From assembly GCF_000420665.1 (NCBI RefSeq), contig NZ_ATVJ01000001.1:1-64000 (forward strand): a DNA stretch of 64,000 nucleotides. Reading direction: 5' to 3'. Positions 51,368 to 61,148 of this stretch are shown here, piece after piece. The DNA comes from Ponticaulis koreensis DSM 19734 (GTDB taxonomy: Bacteria; Pseudomonadota; Alphaproteobacteria; Caulobacterales; Hyphomonadaceae). Under the pieces are notes generated by a model. That model searched no databases and was not told the origin of the DNA. It saw only the letters and a program-made list of their open reading frames with translations. Positions within the stretch are counted from its first letter, which is position 1. Each line of letters opens with the position of its first letter. The translations under genes and the position numbers were made by a program.

Positions 51368-54300
51368 ATGTTGCCAGCTATCAAACCAATCAGAACCACC
51401 AGCCTTGCAGGCCTGACACTTAGCGCGAGCCTGATCGCGCTGTCAGCAGGCGCCGAGCCAAACCCTGTCCTGTCCTCCACCAGCTACTTCACCAGCGAGG
51501 GGCGCACGGAAGCGAGCCTGCTCGATCTTCAGACCCTGAACGTCAATGTCAGCCTCAATGGCGGCTTTGCCGAAACGACCGTTCTTGCCGAGTTTATGAA
51601 CCCGAGCGAGGAGACCCTCGAAGGCAATTTCACGCTCGACATGCCAGCGGGCGCCATCCTCACCGGCTATGGCCTCGATATTAACGGCGCCATCCGCGAC
51701 GGCGTGATCGTCGAGAAACTCCAGGCTGAACGGGTATTCAATGAGCGTATTCGACAGCGCGTCGATCCGGGCCTTGCCGAAGTCAGTCGCACGAATGCCT
51801 TTGAGACGCGCGTTTTCCCGATCATGCCGGGGCAAACCCGCCAGATTTCGGTGACCTTCGTCACACCCGTCAGTGACGACCAGCCATACCGCCTGCCGTT
51901 GGAAGCAGGCGAAGATACCGTCAACGCGACGATCACAGTCGATGGCGACATCACCCTTGCCGATGTCAGCATGCCTGGCGAACTGGAAGCGCAATGGGAT
52001 GCACGCAATGACCGCGCTCTACTGGCAACCGAGAACCTGCCCCTGAACGGAGACCTGCTCGTCACGCCGGCAAGCGTGGAACTGGTCAGCGTCAGCCGTC
52101 ACTCTAACGGCCAGCATTTCGTTGCGATTGATCTGCCATCAGAAACCGCCAGCACACCGTTCAGCCCTGCTTCTGTTCGCGTGCTCTGGGATACATCCCT
52201 CTCGAATGAGGACAGTTCTGAACAGGCGCTGGATTTCTTCTCCTATCTGTTCTTCGAACTTCGCCCTTTCTCGCTGGAACTGGTACCATTTGCACGCGGC
52301 CTGCGTGATAGCGGACGCGTCGATATGCGTCCTGAACCAGAAGAGCTACGTCACTTCGTTTCGGAGATCGACTTTGATGGCGCAACCGACCTGCAGGCCA
52401 TTTTCGCGGCCGAGGCAGAGCGCCCGCGCGTAGACGTCTGCTTCCTCGTAACTGACGGACGGATCACTTTCGGAGATATGCCGGATGTGCAACTTCCGTG
52501 TCAGCTTCACGTCGTCAGCGCCTCACCCGAAGCTGATGATGGCGCACTCAGCCTGCTCGCCGAACGCGGCGGCGGCCATTATCTCGATCTTGCCGAAATC
52601 GGCCCTCAACGCGCAGAAGCCCGCCTCTCTCAATCCGTCATGTCGCCCCGGCGTTTTCTCGTCGATGGCCGGGACGTCATGGACGAAGCCGAATGGATTG
52701 ATGATGGCGACCGGTTCCGCCTGTTTGCACCTATCCGCAGAAACGCAACCAATGTCGTCGCCGAGATCGGTGGCCGGGTCATTTCACAATCCATCTTACC
52801 TGCTAACGCCCCGGAAAACAGCGGCGCTGGCTCTTTCTGGGCACGCGAGCTGATAACGACGCTTCGTGCTACCGGCGCCAGCCGCGCCGATATTGTGGAT
52901 GCGAGCCAGGAATTCTCAGTCGTCACAGATGAGACTTCGCTCCTCGTTCTGGAGACGATCGAAGATTATGTGAACAACGACATCAACCTGCCGGAGGACA
53001 GCTTCAGCAAGGATGAGCAGGAGCGATATACCGTGCTTCTGGATGCGCATATTGATCGCATGGAACGGGAACAAGCCGACCGCATCGAAAATGTTGTCGA
53101 TTATTGGCAGCGTCAGGTCTCCTGGTATGAAGCAAAGTTCGACACGGAAGACGACAGCAGCAACGGCGCTGAATACGAACGTGAAGTCCTTTATCTGGAT
53201 GACATGGTTCCACCACCGCCGCCACCTCCTCCGCCACCGCCGCCTCCTCCGCCACCTCCGCGTCTGTACGGGGCCCTTCCGTCTCCTGTGTTTGACGAAA
53301 CACTGCAGGAGTCAGAAGAAATCGTGGTGACAGGATCGGCCGCACCAGCACCTCCACCGAACCCGCTGGCGGAGCCAACCCAGCTTGATCAGGGACGAAG
53401 CGGATCAGGTGCGGCATCTTTTGTGGAGATCGAGCGCTGGACACCGAACCGGCCTTACCTGGAAGCCGCCGAAGGCATGTGCGCTGATGAGCTTTACGAG
53501 GTCTATCTGCGTGAGCGCGCAGAATATGGTTCACTGCCAAGCTATTTCCTCGAATTTGCGGATCTGTTCGAACAGTGCGGCGACATTCGCCGTGCAACTG
53601 AGACCGCGCTGACAGCTCTTGAGCTTTCAACATCCAATCACGGCACGCTGACGGCCGTCGGCCAACGCCTGATGCGCTATGGAGATATCGACCGCGCGGT
53701 CGACCTGTTCCGCCGCGTGACCGACATTGACCCATCTCGTCCGCAGCCATGGCGTGATCTGGCGCTTGCGCTGGATGCGAGCGCTGATCTGCCCGGCCTC
53801 AGCGAAGCCGAACGACGTGCGCGCCTGAGCGAAGCGCTGGAGCATCTGAACCACGTCATCTCCTCGCCGTGGAGCTGGTATTATGACGGTATTGAGGGCA
53901 TCTCCGTGCTGGAGGCGAACCGCGTACTCGACCGCCTGCAGACCGCTGGCGGCAATGGCGAGCTACCAAGCGAGGCGCTTGAAGGCGACATGCCGGTCGA
54001 TCTGCGCATCGTCGTGGGCTGGAATGTCGATGAGGTCGACATGGACCTCTGGGTGACCGACCCGCGCGGCGAGCGTGTTTATTACGGAAACAATCTGTCT
54101 GCCATTGGCGGGCGAATTTCCAATGACATGACAGACGGCTACGGACCGGAGGAGTTCATGCTGCGCAATGCCATTCCGGGCGTCTATACGGTGGAGATGG
54201 ATTATTTTTCAACGGATGTTGTGAACCCGAATGGCGCCGTCGCGATCAATGCCGAGCTCTGGCAAAACTACGGCACACCGGACGAACGCGTCCAGCGCGT

Positions 54301-54373
54301 CGAGCTTGAGTTTGACGATGTCGATCAGTCGGAATATCTCGTCGCGACCATCACCGTAGAAGGCGACGACTAG
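51368..54373 (+). CDS. Secreted VIT/vWA protein with polyproline run, EIVVTG motif, TPR and DUF2135-like domain
   Basis: The 1001-residue protein has a signal peptide (1-29, cleavage after SAGA). A VIT domain (about 35-165, with ETRVFPIMPGQTRQISVTFV) follows, then a vWA-like domain with a DxSxS MIDAS motif (VRVLWDTSLSN, about 270). A run of 17 prolines spans 615-631. The sequence EEIVVTG (about 650-656) copies the TonB-box/plug start of TonB-dependent receptors although no beta-barrel follows. Then come TPR-like repeats (GDIDRAVDLFRRVTDIDPSR, about 760-800) and a C-terminal DUF2135-like domain (VDLRIVVGWNVDEVDMDLWV). It probably acts at the outer membrane or periplasm as an adhesion or assembly protein; the role is inference. 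Confidence 0.93.
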   Translation: MLPAIKPIRTTSLAGLTLSASLIALSAGAEPNPVLSSTSYFTSEGRTEASLLDLQTLNVNVSLNGGFAETTVLAEFMNPSEETLEGNFTLDMPAGAILTGYGLDINGAIRDGVIVEKLQAERVFNERIRQRVDPGLAEVSRTNAFETRVFPIMPGQTRQISVTFVTPVSDDQPYRLPLEAGEDTVNATITVDGDITLADVSMPGELEAQWDARNDRALLATENLPLNGDLLVTPASVELVSVSRHSNGQHFVAIDLPSETASTPFSPASVRVLWDTSLSNEDSSEQALDFFSYLFFELRPFSLELVPFARGLRDSGRVDMRPEPEELRHFVSEIDFDGATDLQAIFAAEAERPRVDVCFLVTDGRITFGDMPDVQLPCQLHVVSASPEADDGALSLLAERGGGHYLDLAEIGPQRAEARLSQSVMSPRRFLVDGRDVMDEAEWIDDGDRFRLFAPIRRNATNVVAEIGGRVISQSILPANAPENSGAGSFWARELITTLRATGASRADIVDASQEFSVVTDETSLLVLETIEDYVNNDINLPEDSFSKDEQERYTVLLDAHIDRMEREQADRIENVVDYWQRQVSWYEAKFDTEDDSSNGAEYEREVLYLDDMVPPPPPPPPPPPPPPPPPRLYGALPSPVFDETLQESEEIVVTGSAAPAPPPNPLAEPTQLDQGRSGSGAASFVEIERWTPNRPYLEAAEGMCADELYEVYLRERAEYGSLPSYFLEFADLFEQCGDIRRATETALTALELSTSNHGTLTAVGQRLMRYGDIDRAVDLFRRVTDIDPSRPQPWRDLALALDASADLPGLSEAERRARLSEALEHLNHVISSPWSWYYDGIEGISVLEANRVLDRLQTAGGNGELPSEALEGDMPVDLRIVVGWNVDEVDMDLWVTDPRGERVYYGNNLSAIGGRISNDMTDGYGPEEFMLRNAIPGVYTVEMDYFSTDVVNPNGAVAINAELWQNYGTPDERVQRVELEFDDVDQSEYLVATITVEGDD

Positions 54374-54379
54374 ACCTCA

Positions 54380-54844
54380 ATGACCGTACTGAAACCGACA
54401 TTCCGGCCGGCACGTTTTGAAGATGTGCCGGCTATTCTGGACCTGATCGTGAAGGGCGCACCGGGCGATGAAGTCCGCGTTGAGAATTCACCCAAAGCGG
54501 CTTATCGCGCCGCATTTGATGCCATAGAACGCGATGACAACCAGATGCTGTTCGTCGGCGAACTGGCCGAACGCGGCGTCGTCTCCACCATGCAACTCAT
54601 CTTCATCCCGACGCTGGTCAATGGCGGCAGCTGGCGCATGGAAATGGAAAGCGTGCACGTCAATCCAGACTGCCGCGGCCATAGCATTGGCAGGCAGATG
54701 GTTGATCTGGCGGTTTCAATTGCGAAAGAGCGCGGCTGCAATCTCATCCAGCTGACCAGCAACAAACAAAGGCCCGACGCGCACCGCTTTTATGAGCGTT
54801 ACGGCTTTGCCCGCTCTCATGAAGGCTTCAAGCTCTATCTCTGA
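54380..54844 (+). CDS. GNAT-family N-acetyltransferase
   Basis: The 154-residue protein has the acetyl-CoA loop MESVHVNPDCRGHSIGRQMV and the C-terminal NKQRPDAHRFYERYGFARSH, typical of single-domain GNATs. It starts 6 nt after the VIT protein stop, so it may share its transcript. Its last bases overlap the convergent membrane protein gene by 10 nt. Confidence 0.9.
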   Translation: MTVLKPTFRPARFEDVPAILDLIVKGAPGDEVRVENSPKAAYRAAFDAIERDDNQMLFVGELAERGVVSTMQLIFIPTLVNGGSWRMEMESVHVNPDCRGHSIGRQMVDLAVSIAKERGCNLIQLTSNKQRPDAHRFYERYGFARSHEGFKLYL

Positions 54845-55419
54845 TCCGGATTGGCATAGCGTTCGCTGATCGCCGCCATCTCATCCAGACTGAATTGCAC
54901 TGAAGGCCGCCTCGGCCTGAACGACCAGGCGAGAAATGCGCCAAACAATAGCAGTATGACGACTGGTGCTGCGGCTGCGCCCATGCGGTCCGGCACTTCA
55001 GTCAGAAGCAGAAACCCCATCACTGCCGCGAACAGAAAAGCGAGTACGCCGGTCACAAAATAGATCCACGCATAGGTTTTCGGCTGCCCGTAATCGACCT
55101 TCACATCAGGGCGTGCGGTTTTCAGCACGGCGCAAATACCGCGAAGCATGCCGTAATAGCCAGTCCGGATAGAGTTATCTGTGCCCATACCGATAGGCAC
55201 TGTGATATTCAGCGCATAGCTGTCACCATTGCCGTCTTTCAGGTCAAACCCGTAAAAATCGACGGTCTTCACACGTGATGTCCAATACCGGGCTGAGCTG
55301 AGATCAACCCATCTCAGGATTTTGCTGCTGCCGTCTTTATCGATGCGCAAACCATCCTGATCCCAGTGAACGGTTTGCTTTCCGGAGAGCGCGGCGGGTG
55401 CGTATTCATAGCGTGTCAT
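54835..55419 (-). CDS. Membrane protein with N-terminal PH-like region
   Basis: The 194-residue protein has a hydrophilic first half reminiscent of a small beta-rich domain (LRIDKDGSSKILRWVDLSSA, VDFYGFDLKDGNGD) and two membrane helices (AWIYFVTGVLAFLFAAVMGF and APVVILLLFGAFLAWSF). No specific family is recognised. It ends 10 nt inside the convergent GNAT gene. Confidence 0.75.
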   Translation of the reverse strand: MTRYEYAPAALSGKQTVHWDQDGLRIDKDGSSKILRWVDLSSARYWTSRVKTVDFYGFDLKDGNGDSYALNITVPIGMGTDNSIRTGYYGMLRGICAVLKTARPDVKVDYGQPKTYAWIYFVTGVLAFLFAAVMGFLLLTEVPDRMGAAAAPVVILLLFGAFLAWSFRPRRPSVQFSLDEMAAISERYANPDQR

Positions 55420-55473
55420 TCAGCGAGAATAACGCAATTCATACAACCTTACATCATCCGTTTCGGGGAGATG

Positions 55474-57396
55474 TCAGCCTGTGACAGAAATCGCCTCTTC
55501 ATAGGCTTCACTGGCTTCCAGCCATTCCGCTTCAGCGGCTTCGGCAAGATCGGTTTGCTCAGCGCGCTCTTTCATCAATGCCTTCATTCGTTCCGAGGAA
55601 AGGTTTGGCTGAACCAGTTCTTCATCAATCGCCGCCACACGTGAATTGGCTTTCTCGAGACGCTTCTCGGCCGCGTCGGCTTTCTTCTTCAGCGGCGCTG
55701 CCGCCTTGCGTGCATCAGCTGCCTTCTGGCGTTGAGCGGCTTTATCGACCTTCTCAACTGGCTGTTCGACGATAACCTCTTCCTTAGGTGCAGGCGCTTT
55801 GGAGGTTTTTGACTGATCGCGGTCGGCCGCCATAACGAGCTTCTTATAGTCGTTCAGATCGCCATCATATTCACGGGCCTTGCCATCCTTTACCAGCCAG
55901 AGCTGGTCGGCAGTGCCTTCGGCCAGATAAACATCGTGGGTGATGAGCAGAACAGCGCCGCGATAATCGTTCAGCGCGTAGATCAGCGCTTCGCGGCTAT
56001 CAATATCAAGGTGAGAGGTCGGCTCGTCGAGGATAAGAATGTGCGGCTCAGTCATGGCCATCAGGCCCATCAGCAGGCGCACTTTCTCGCCGCCGGACAG
56101 CTTCTCAACCTTGGTTTCGACCTTCTCTACCGAGAAGCCTAGCTGGGCCGCTTTGGCGCGCACCTTGGCTGGCAGAGTGCCTTTCGGCATGGCGCGTTGC
56201 ACGTGGTCGTAAACCGTCTCACCGAGGCTGAGTTCATCCATCTGATCCTGGCTGAAATAGCCGATACGGATAGAGCCCGGTGCCTTGCGCTCGCCGTCCA
56301 TAAGCTGAAGCTTTTGCGCAATGGTTTTAACAAGCGTCGTCTTGCCCTGCCCGTTCGTACCGACAATGGCGATACGGTCGTCAGGGTCTACACGCAGATC
56401 GACTTCAGTCAGAATGACCGCATTCTCTCCATACCCACAGCTGGCACCACGTAGCTCCAGCAAAGGCGGCGCAAGCTGGGCTTCCGGCGCCGTGAAATGA
56501 AACGGCACGGTCCGCTCCGAAACCGGAATGGCGATGTCCTTCATCTTCTCTATCATTTTGATGCGAGACTGGGCCTGCGTTGCCTTGGACGCCTTGGCAC
56601 GGAACCGGTCGACAAAGCTCTGAAGGTGGGCGCGTTCCGCGTCCTGCTTCTTCTTCATCGCTTCCAGCTGGGCGTATTTGATCGCACGCATGCGCAGATA
56701 GTCGTCATAGCCGCCGGTTGTGAGCTCAAGTTTTTTATGATCAAGCGCCAGCGTGTGCGTCACGCAGGCGTTCAGCATTTCACGGTCGTGGCTAACGAGT
56801 ATCACCGTATTCGGATAGGCCCGAAGATAGTTTTCCAGCCAGGCAGCACCTTCAAGGTCGAGATAGTTGGTCGGCTCGTCGAGCAACAGCACGTCGGGCT
56901 GGGCAAACAGAACGCCCGCAATAGCCGCACGCATCCGCCAGCCACCGGAGAATTCTTTGGATGCGCGGTGCAAATCTTCCGGCGTGAAGCCAAGGCCCAT
57001 CAGAACTTCGCTGGCGCGCGCCTCACCCGACCATGCATCAATGTCCAGAAGGCGTTCATGGATTTCACCGATACGATCCGGATCGGTCGCCGTTTCAGAT
57101 TCCGTCATCAGCGCATGGCGCTCGGCATCTGCCTTCAAAACGACTTCCAGAATGGTCTCGTCGGTCGGCGCAACCTCCTGAGCGACCCAACCGAGCGTCG
57201 CCCCCTCATTGAAGCGGATGGATTCATCCTTGCCTTCACGATCGTGCGCCTCACGGATTAGCCCGAGCAGCGTCGACTTGCCTGTACCATTACGCCCGAC
57301 AAGGCCGACCTTCCAGCCTTTCGCAAGCTGTGCGGACGCCTCCTCGAACAGGGTGCGTGTACCAAAAGCGAAGGTGAGGTCTGTGATCGTTAGCAT
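55474..57396 (-). CDS. ABC-F family ATPase (YheS-like)
   Basis: The 640-residue protein has two ABC domains: Walker A GLVGRNGTGKSTLLGL and IVGTNGQGKTTLVKTI, signature FSGGWRMRAAIAGVL and LSGGEKVRLLMGLM, and Walker B LLLDEPTNYLDLEG and LILDEPTSHLDID. The linker RAHLQSFVDRFRAKASKATQ is the ABC-F P-site interaction motif, closest to YheS. A C-terminal coiled coil (about 550-635) is present. There are no membrane segments, so it acts on ribosomes rather than as a transporter. It may help resolve translation stalls, in a window that also encodes EF-P. Confidence 0.95.
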   Translation of the reverse strand: MLTITDLTFAFGTRTLFEEASAQLAKGWKVGLVGRNGTGKSTLLGLIREAHDREGKDESIRFNEGATLGWVAQEVAPTDETILEVVLKADAERHALMTESETATDPDRIGEIHERLLDIDAWSGEARASEVLMGLGFTPEDLHRASKEFSGGWRMRAAIAGVLFAQPDVLLLDEPTNYLDLEGAAWLENYLRAYPNTVILVSHDREMLNACVTHTLALDHKKLELTTGGYDDYLRMRAIKYAQLEAMKKKQDAERAHLQSFVDRFRAKASKATQAQSRIKMIEKMKDIAIPVSERTVPFHFTAPEAQLAPPLLELRGASCGYGENAVILTEVDLRVDPDDRIAIVGTNGQGKTTLVKTIAQKLQLMDGERKAPGSIRIGYFSQDQMDELSLGETVYDHVQRAMPKGTLPAKVRAKAAQLGFSVEKVETKVEKLSGGEKVRLLMGLMAMTEPHILILDEPTSHLDIDSREALIYALNDYRGAVLLITHDVYLAEGTADQLWLVKDGKAREYDGDLNDYKKLVMAADRDQSKTSKAPAPKEEVIVEQPVEKVDKAAQRQKAADARKAAAPLKKKADAAEKRLEKANSRVAAIDEELVQPNLSSERMKALMKERAEQTDLAEAAEAEWLEASEAYEEAISVTG

Positions 57397-57444
57397 GGGC
57401 GGGGTGTGCCACGCCGCGCATTAAAGTCAATCACTCAGCACGGG

Positions 57445-57633
57445 CTAAACAGGGTCTTCGTCGTGATATTCGAACCGATCCATCAGATGGTGTTCGGTTT
57501 CGTGCACTTCCCGCTCTTCTTCACCTGCTTCTTGATTGCGGTCAGACTGAGAAATGAAGCCGAGCGAGCCGTCTGCATTAGTTGTGCAGGCTGCCATCAT
57601 GAGCGCCAGAAGTGTTGCCGAAATCGTCTTCAT
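57445..57633 (-). CDS. Small lipoprotein-like peptide
   Basis: The 62-residue protein begins with a signal peptide and lipobox (LLALMMAACTTNADG, Cys at about 16), then an acidic Glu-rich tail (DRNQEAGEEEREVHETEHHL). It is likely an outer-membrane lipoprotein of unknown function. It stands alone between the ABC-F and MFS genes. Confidence 0.6.
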   Translation of the reverse strand: MKTISATLLALMMAACTTNADGSLGFISQSDRNQEAGEEEREVHETEHHLMDRFEYHDEDPV

Positions 57634-57687
57634 ATCAAACTCCCGTTTTATGCGCCCACCCTGACATGAAACCAGAGCGCGGCCAAA

Positions 57688-58866
57688 TCACGCTGCGAGC
57701 TTGTCTGGAAGGCCCGGTAGCCAGACCAGAAGCCCCACAGCGCCGAGCTCCATCAGGAAGACTGCGAAGGCTGTCTCCACCATGCCGTGCTCAACGAAAG
57801 GCGCCAGAATGGCTGTACCACCGGCAACCGCTGCAAAGAGCGCCAGCACCAATAGAGACGATGCGCGATCATCCTGTCCGCCGCCTGCAATAATCGCACG
57901 TAGAAAGCCGGGCGGCCCCCTGATACCGAGTGCCAGGTTCAAAGGTGCGAACAAAGCTGCGACGACCAAAGGCTCGTGCCCGCCACTCAACGCATAAAGC
58001 AGGATCAGCAGGGCAGCGATCATTGAGATGAATGTGCCGAGCCAGATGACTTTTTCCGCGCCGAACCGGTCGACGAAATAGCTCGTCGAGTTGCTCGCGA
58101 TAATGAAGCAGGCAACGCCCGCGCATTGCATGATGATGAAATGGGTCATGCTTCCGCCCCATGCCCGCACGAAGATGGCTGGCGCACTGAAGACCAGCAC
58201 GATCAGCCCGCCAACGCATAGCGCCTGTGACAGCGAATACCTCAGATAGACCTTCGACTTCAGGAGCGAGAGATAACTGCCACGATTGCCCTCGCTATTT
58301 GAGCGCGGAATCCATTTCCCGACAAAGAACACAACCGCCGCAACGGCAGCGCCAATCACCGTCAGAATATAAAAGCTCAGCGTCCAGCCACCAATGTCGA
58401 GAAGCCAGTAGCCGATGATTGGCCCCATCGCCGGCGCAAGCGCTTCAAGGCTGGAGAAGATACCCAGCGCGCGGGTTGCGCCTTTTTCGGAAAAGAGCTG
58501 ACGCATAATGCCTGGCGCAATCACCGTAGACCCGGCTGCGAAAATGCCCTGAAACACGCGTAGAATGACAAGCGGCCAGATGGCGGTGACCTGCGTCGCC
58601 ATAAAGGAGGACAGGCCAAACCCGACCATCGCGACGATCAGAATGTGCGGTCTGCGAAAACGCCAGGTAATCGCGCCAAACAGCAAGAGGCCCAGCGCAT
58701 GCCCGCCAATAAACGCCGCGAGAATATACTGCGTCTCCGTTGCGGTGCCATTCAGTATCTCCGGAAGCTCCGGAACCGCAGGCAGCACGAGATCGGTCGC
58801 CATGAAACCGGCGAGCGATGCGAAAAGAAGAATACCGCAGACAAATATGCGAACAGAGAGGCTCAT
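57688..58866 (-). CDS. MFS multidrug exporter, Bcr/CflA type
   Basis: The 392-residue protein has about twelve hydrophobic helices and the Bcr/CflA start MATDLVLPAVPELPEILNG plus the motif A-like ALGLLLFGAITWRFRRPHIL and RVFQGIFAAGSTVIAPGIMR. It probably expels drugs or metabolites by proton antiport. It is a single gene. Confidence 0.92.
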   Translation of the reverse strand: MSLSVRIFVCGILLFASLAGFMATDLVLPAVPELPEILNGTATETQYILAAFIGGHALGLLLFGAITWRFRRPHILIVAMVGFGLSSFMATQVTAIWPLVILRVFQGIFAAGSTVIAPGIMRQLFSEKGATRALGIFSSLEALAPAMGPIIGYWLLDIGGWTLSFYILTVIGAAVAAVVFFVGKWIPRSNSEGNRGSYLSLLKSKVYLRYSLSQALCVGGLIVLVFSAPAIFVRAWGGSMTHFIIMQCAGVACFIIASNSTSYFVDRFGAEKVIWLGTFISMIAALLILLYALSGGHEPLVVAALFAPLNLALGIRGPPGFLRAIIAGGGQDDRASSLLVLALFAAVAGGTAILAPFVEHGMVETAFAVFLMELGAVGLLVWLPGLPDKLAA

Positions 58867-58964
58867 TGTGTCGCCATTCGCTCAGCGCGAGGCAAAAGAC
58901 AACAGTCCGCATGCAATCGGCTGCAAATCTTTTTCAAACTATCTGCAGGCAGACACAGGGAAGA

Positions 58965-59345
58965 TTAGTTCCAGTCTGGCAGATTTGGGATTGCATGAAT
59001 GAAAGACAGCGCCTCCTCACTGAAGGCGGTTTTGGTCGGCGCGAACGCATTCGGGTCGTCAAAACTCGCCGTATAAAGATCTATCTGATCCGTCCGCGAG
59101 TTCGACATGTAGGCAATCTGCGACCCGCATTTCTTGCAGAAAAGGCGTTCGGCCTTTTCAGAATGCGCATAGCTGGCCGGCGTATCACCCGTCCAGCGAA
59201 CGCTATCGCGAGAGAAGCCAACAAATGCGGTAAACGGCGAAGACGTTGCGCGCCGGCAGCTTTCGCAATGGCATATGGCGCTCCAGATCGGGTCGCCTTC
59301 GACTTCAAACGATAATGCGCCGCACAGGCACTGTCCCTTGGCCAT
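58965..59345 (-). CDS. GFA-family (glutathione-dependent formaldehyde-activating-like) zinc protein
   Basis: The 126-residue protein has zinc ligands CLCGALSFEVEG, CHCESCRRATSSPF and ERLFCKKCGSQIAYMS, the typical GFA/CENP-V set. Binding of glutathione adducts is known for some members only; the substrate here is unknown. Confidence 0.92.
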   Translation of the reverse strand: MAKGQCLCGALSFEVEGDPIWSAICHCESCRRATSSPFTAFVGFSRDSVRWTGDTPASYAHSEKAERLFCKKCGSQIAYMSNSRTDQIDLYTASFDDPNAFAPTKTAFSEEALSFIHAIPNLPDWN

Positions 59346-59469
59346 GGATCGCTCCCTGTAATCCGGGTTCAGCGCCAGTCTTACCGCAAATTCTTAATCT
59401 GCTGAAAATGCCGCTTGCTCTGAGTACGCTTTCCCTTAGGTTAGCGTGCTCTATTCACCTGAGTACTCC

Positions 59470-60324
59470 ATGTTTTCGTTTTTCAAGAAAAAGAAAAAGA
59501 GCGATACGCGACAGCGCCGACCTATGGCGAAAGGTCCGTTAAAGCTCGTTCGTTTCTCTGACACGAAGATGGCAGCAGCTCAGGAGCAGCTCACAGACGG
59601 ATACGTCGCAACCGGTGCCTTCGGCATTCCCGATCTTCTGAAGACGTATCGCAAACTTCAAAGCGACCATGCGGATATGAAAGTCGTCACCAGCCTTGAT
59701 GACTTTCAGGCGTCTTACACCTCATACCATGCAGCCGAGCGCTACGGCCTGAATGATACCGGCGAGGTGGATGCATCGCTGGCACCCGCCGACCATTTCG
59801 ATGAGACGGGTGAGTATCTCGGCGAGATGAATGCGCCTGAAGAATTCCCCATCCGCGAAGCCAATTTCCGCCGCCAGCTTGTGACAATGTCATTTGATGA
59901 GGTGAGCGCCCGTCTGCGGACAAACACAGAGCTGACGCTATGGGACGAGTACTGGAAAGACGTATCGACCTACGCCAAAAAACTCGATGGCATTAGTGTG
60001 TTCAATCTGGCGCCCGTTCGCCATGCCTATGAAACACTCATCGCCTTTCCGAACGGCTATTTCGGACCGGACGGGCCTGAAGGCGACCTCAACCCGTTCG
60101 AAAATCACGAGCTGGCCCGTCATCTGGAAGAGCGCGCGGGGCTTACCCTGTTCGGCATTGGCTCGGCCTATCTCGCCTTCACCTGGGAGGGAGATGTGAC
60201 GGACATCATGCTGGACACGCTGACGTCTATCTGCGCCATTCCGGGCGATGCTGGTTTCCGGTCAAAACTGAAAGCAGACATGGCAAAGCGAGGCTATGTG
60301 CTCGTCACCTATCACGGCAGCTAG
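59470..60324 (+). CDS. Conserved-looking soluble protein of unknown function
   Basis: From ATG 59470 the protein is 284 residues; a GTG at 59446 adds eight. The basic start (MFSFFKKKKKSDTRQRR) is followed by an alpha/beta body with aromatic/acidic motifs (TELTLWDEYWKDVSTYAKKL, PNGYFGPDGPEGDLNPFENH). There is no signal peptide or TM segment. Its stop overlaps the convergent GST stop by 4 nt. No domain is recognised; length and codon-like regularity support a real gene. Confidence 0.8.
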   Translation: MFSFFKKKKKSDTRQRRPMAKGPLKLVRFSDTKMAAAQEQLTDGYVATGAFGIPDLLKTYRKLQSDHADMKVVTSLDDFQASYTSYHAAERYGLNDTGEVDASLAPADHFDETGEYLGEMNAPEEFPIREANFRRQLVTMSFDEVSARLRTNTELTLWDEYWKDVSTYAKKLDGISVFNLAPVRHAYETLIAFPNGYFGPDGPEGDLNPFENHELARHLEERAGLTLFGIGSAYLAFTWEGDVTDIMLDTLTSICAIPGDAGFRSKLKADMAKRGYVLVTYHGS

Positions 60325-60968
60325 GCAGCCTGCATTGGCCAGCTGATCCTTTGCATAGCAAGCATTCGTTTATAGGCAGGCCGGTTGCGGGTCGCCTCGA
60401 CAATCTTACCGAGATTTTTCCATCGCCACATCGGCATGCCGGTAACAGCGCTCCAGCGGGCAAGCTCGGTCAGATAGATATCGAGCGCGGTGAACCCGAC
60501 GGACAGGAATGTGCCGTCTGACACGTTGGAATCCAGATAATCACACTGGGTGACCATGCGGTCGGCGGCACGCTCACGAACCCAGTCCTGATCATCTGCA
60601 AACCGCCCCCACCGCTCAGGCCACATGAATTCCATCAACGTCGCCTTGGCCGATGTCGTCAGGTAGAACAGCCATTGCATGAAGCGGGAATATTCATTTG
60701 ACCCGTAGGCGGGCATCAGATGCGCCGCTTCCGGCTTTGCCAACAGGTGCATGATGATAGCGCCAGTCTCAAAGACGACGCTGGAACCGTCTTCCAACGC
60801 AGGGATACGACCTGACAGCTTGAAATTCGCTTCGGGGTGATGATCGAGATGCACGTCATCGACACCTGATGGCAGCGCCTTCAGGCTGTAAGGCAAACCC
60901 GCTTCTTCCAGCACCGCATGCGGTATGGAAGCCGTGGACCCGTAGATGTAATGCAGCACGAGTGCCAT
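60321..60968 (-). CDS. Glutathione S-transferase
   Basis: The start ATG 60968 has GGGGAT upstream and gives 215 residues; a longer GTG start at 61010 is less likely. It shows a thioredoxin-fold N-domain (ASIPHAVLEEAGLPYSLKAL, GRIPALEDGSSVVFETGAII with the cis-Pro and glutathione-binding Glu/Thr) and a helical C-domain. It probably conjugates or peroxidase-reduces hydrophobic substrates. Confidence 0.92.
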   Translation of the reverse strand: MALVLHYIYGSTASIPHAVLEEAGLPYSLKALPSGVDDVHLDHHPEANFKLSGRIPALEDGSSVVFETGAIIMHLLAKPEAAHLMPAYGSNEYSRFMQWLFYLTTSAKATLMEFMWPERWGRFADDQDWVRERAADRMVTQCDYLDSNVSDGTFLSVGFTALDIYLTELARWSAVTGMPMWRWKNLGKIVEATRNRPAYKRMLAMQRISWPMQAA

Positions 60969-61094
60969 CTGCCTATCCCCTTGCACGCTACCGAAATCCG
61001 GCCAGTGCACGGGTAAAAGTTTACCATTGAAAAATTAATGCCTCAGATCACTCCGATTGAAAATTTGACGCTTTCCCTCACGGAAAGGCGGGCA

Positions 61095-61123
61095 CAAAAA
61101 AAGCGGACGATCGCTCGTCCGCT
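61095..61123 (-). terminator. Intrinsic terminator of efp
   Basis: On the minus strand GCGGACGA-gcga-TCGTCCGC is followed by TTTTTTT. It is 25 nt after the efp stop. Confidence 0.88.
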
Positions 61124-61148
61124 CATTCGTATCAGAAGGCGTGAGACC

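Noticed and set aside
53004-53750. A 248-codon antisense frame within the VIT/vWA gene
   Set aside because: It is a shadow of the highly biased proline/alanine coding region.
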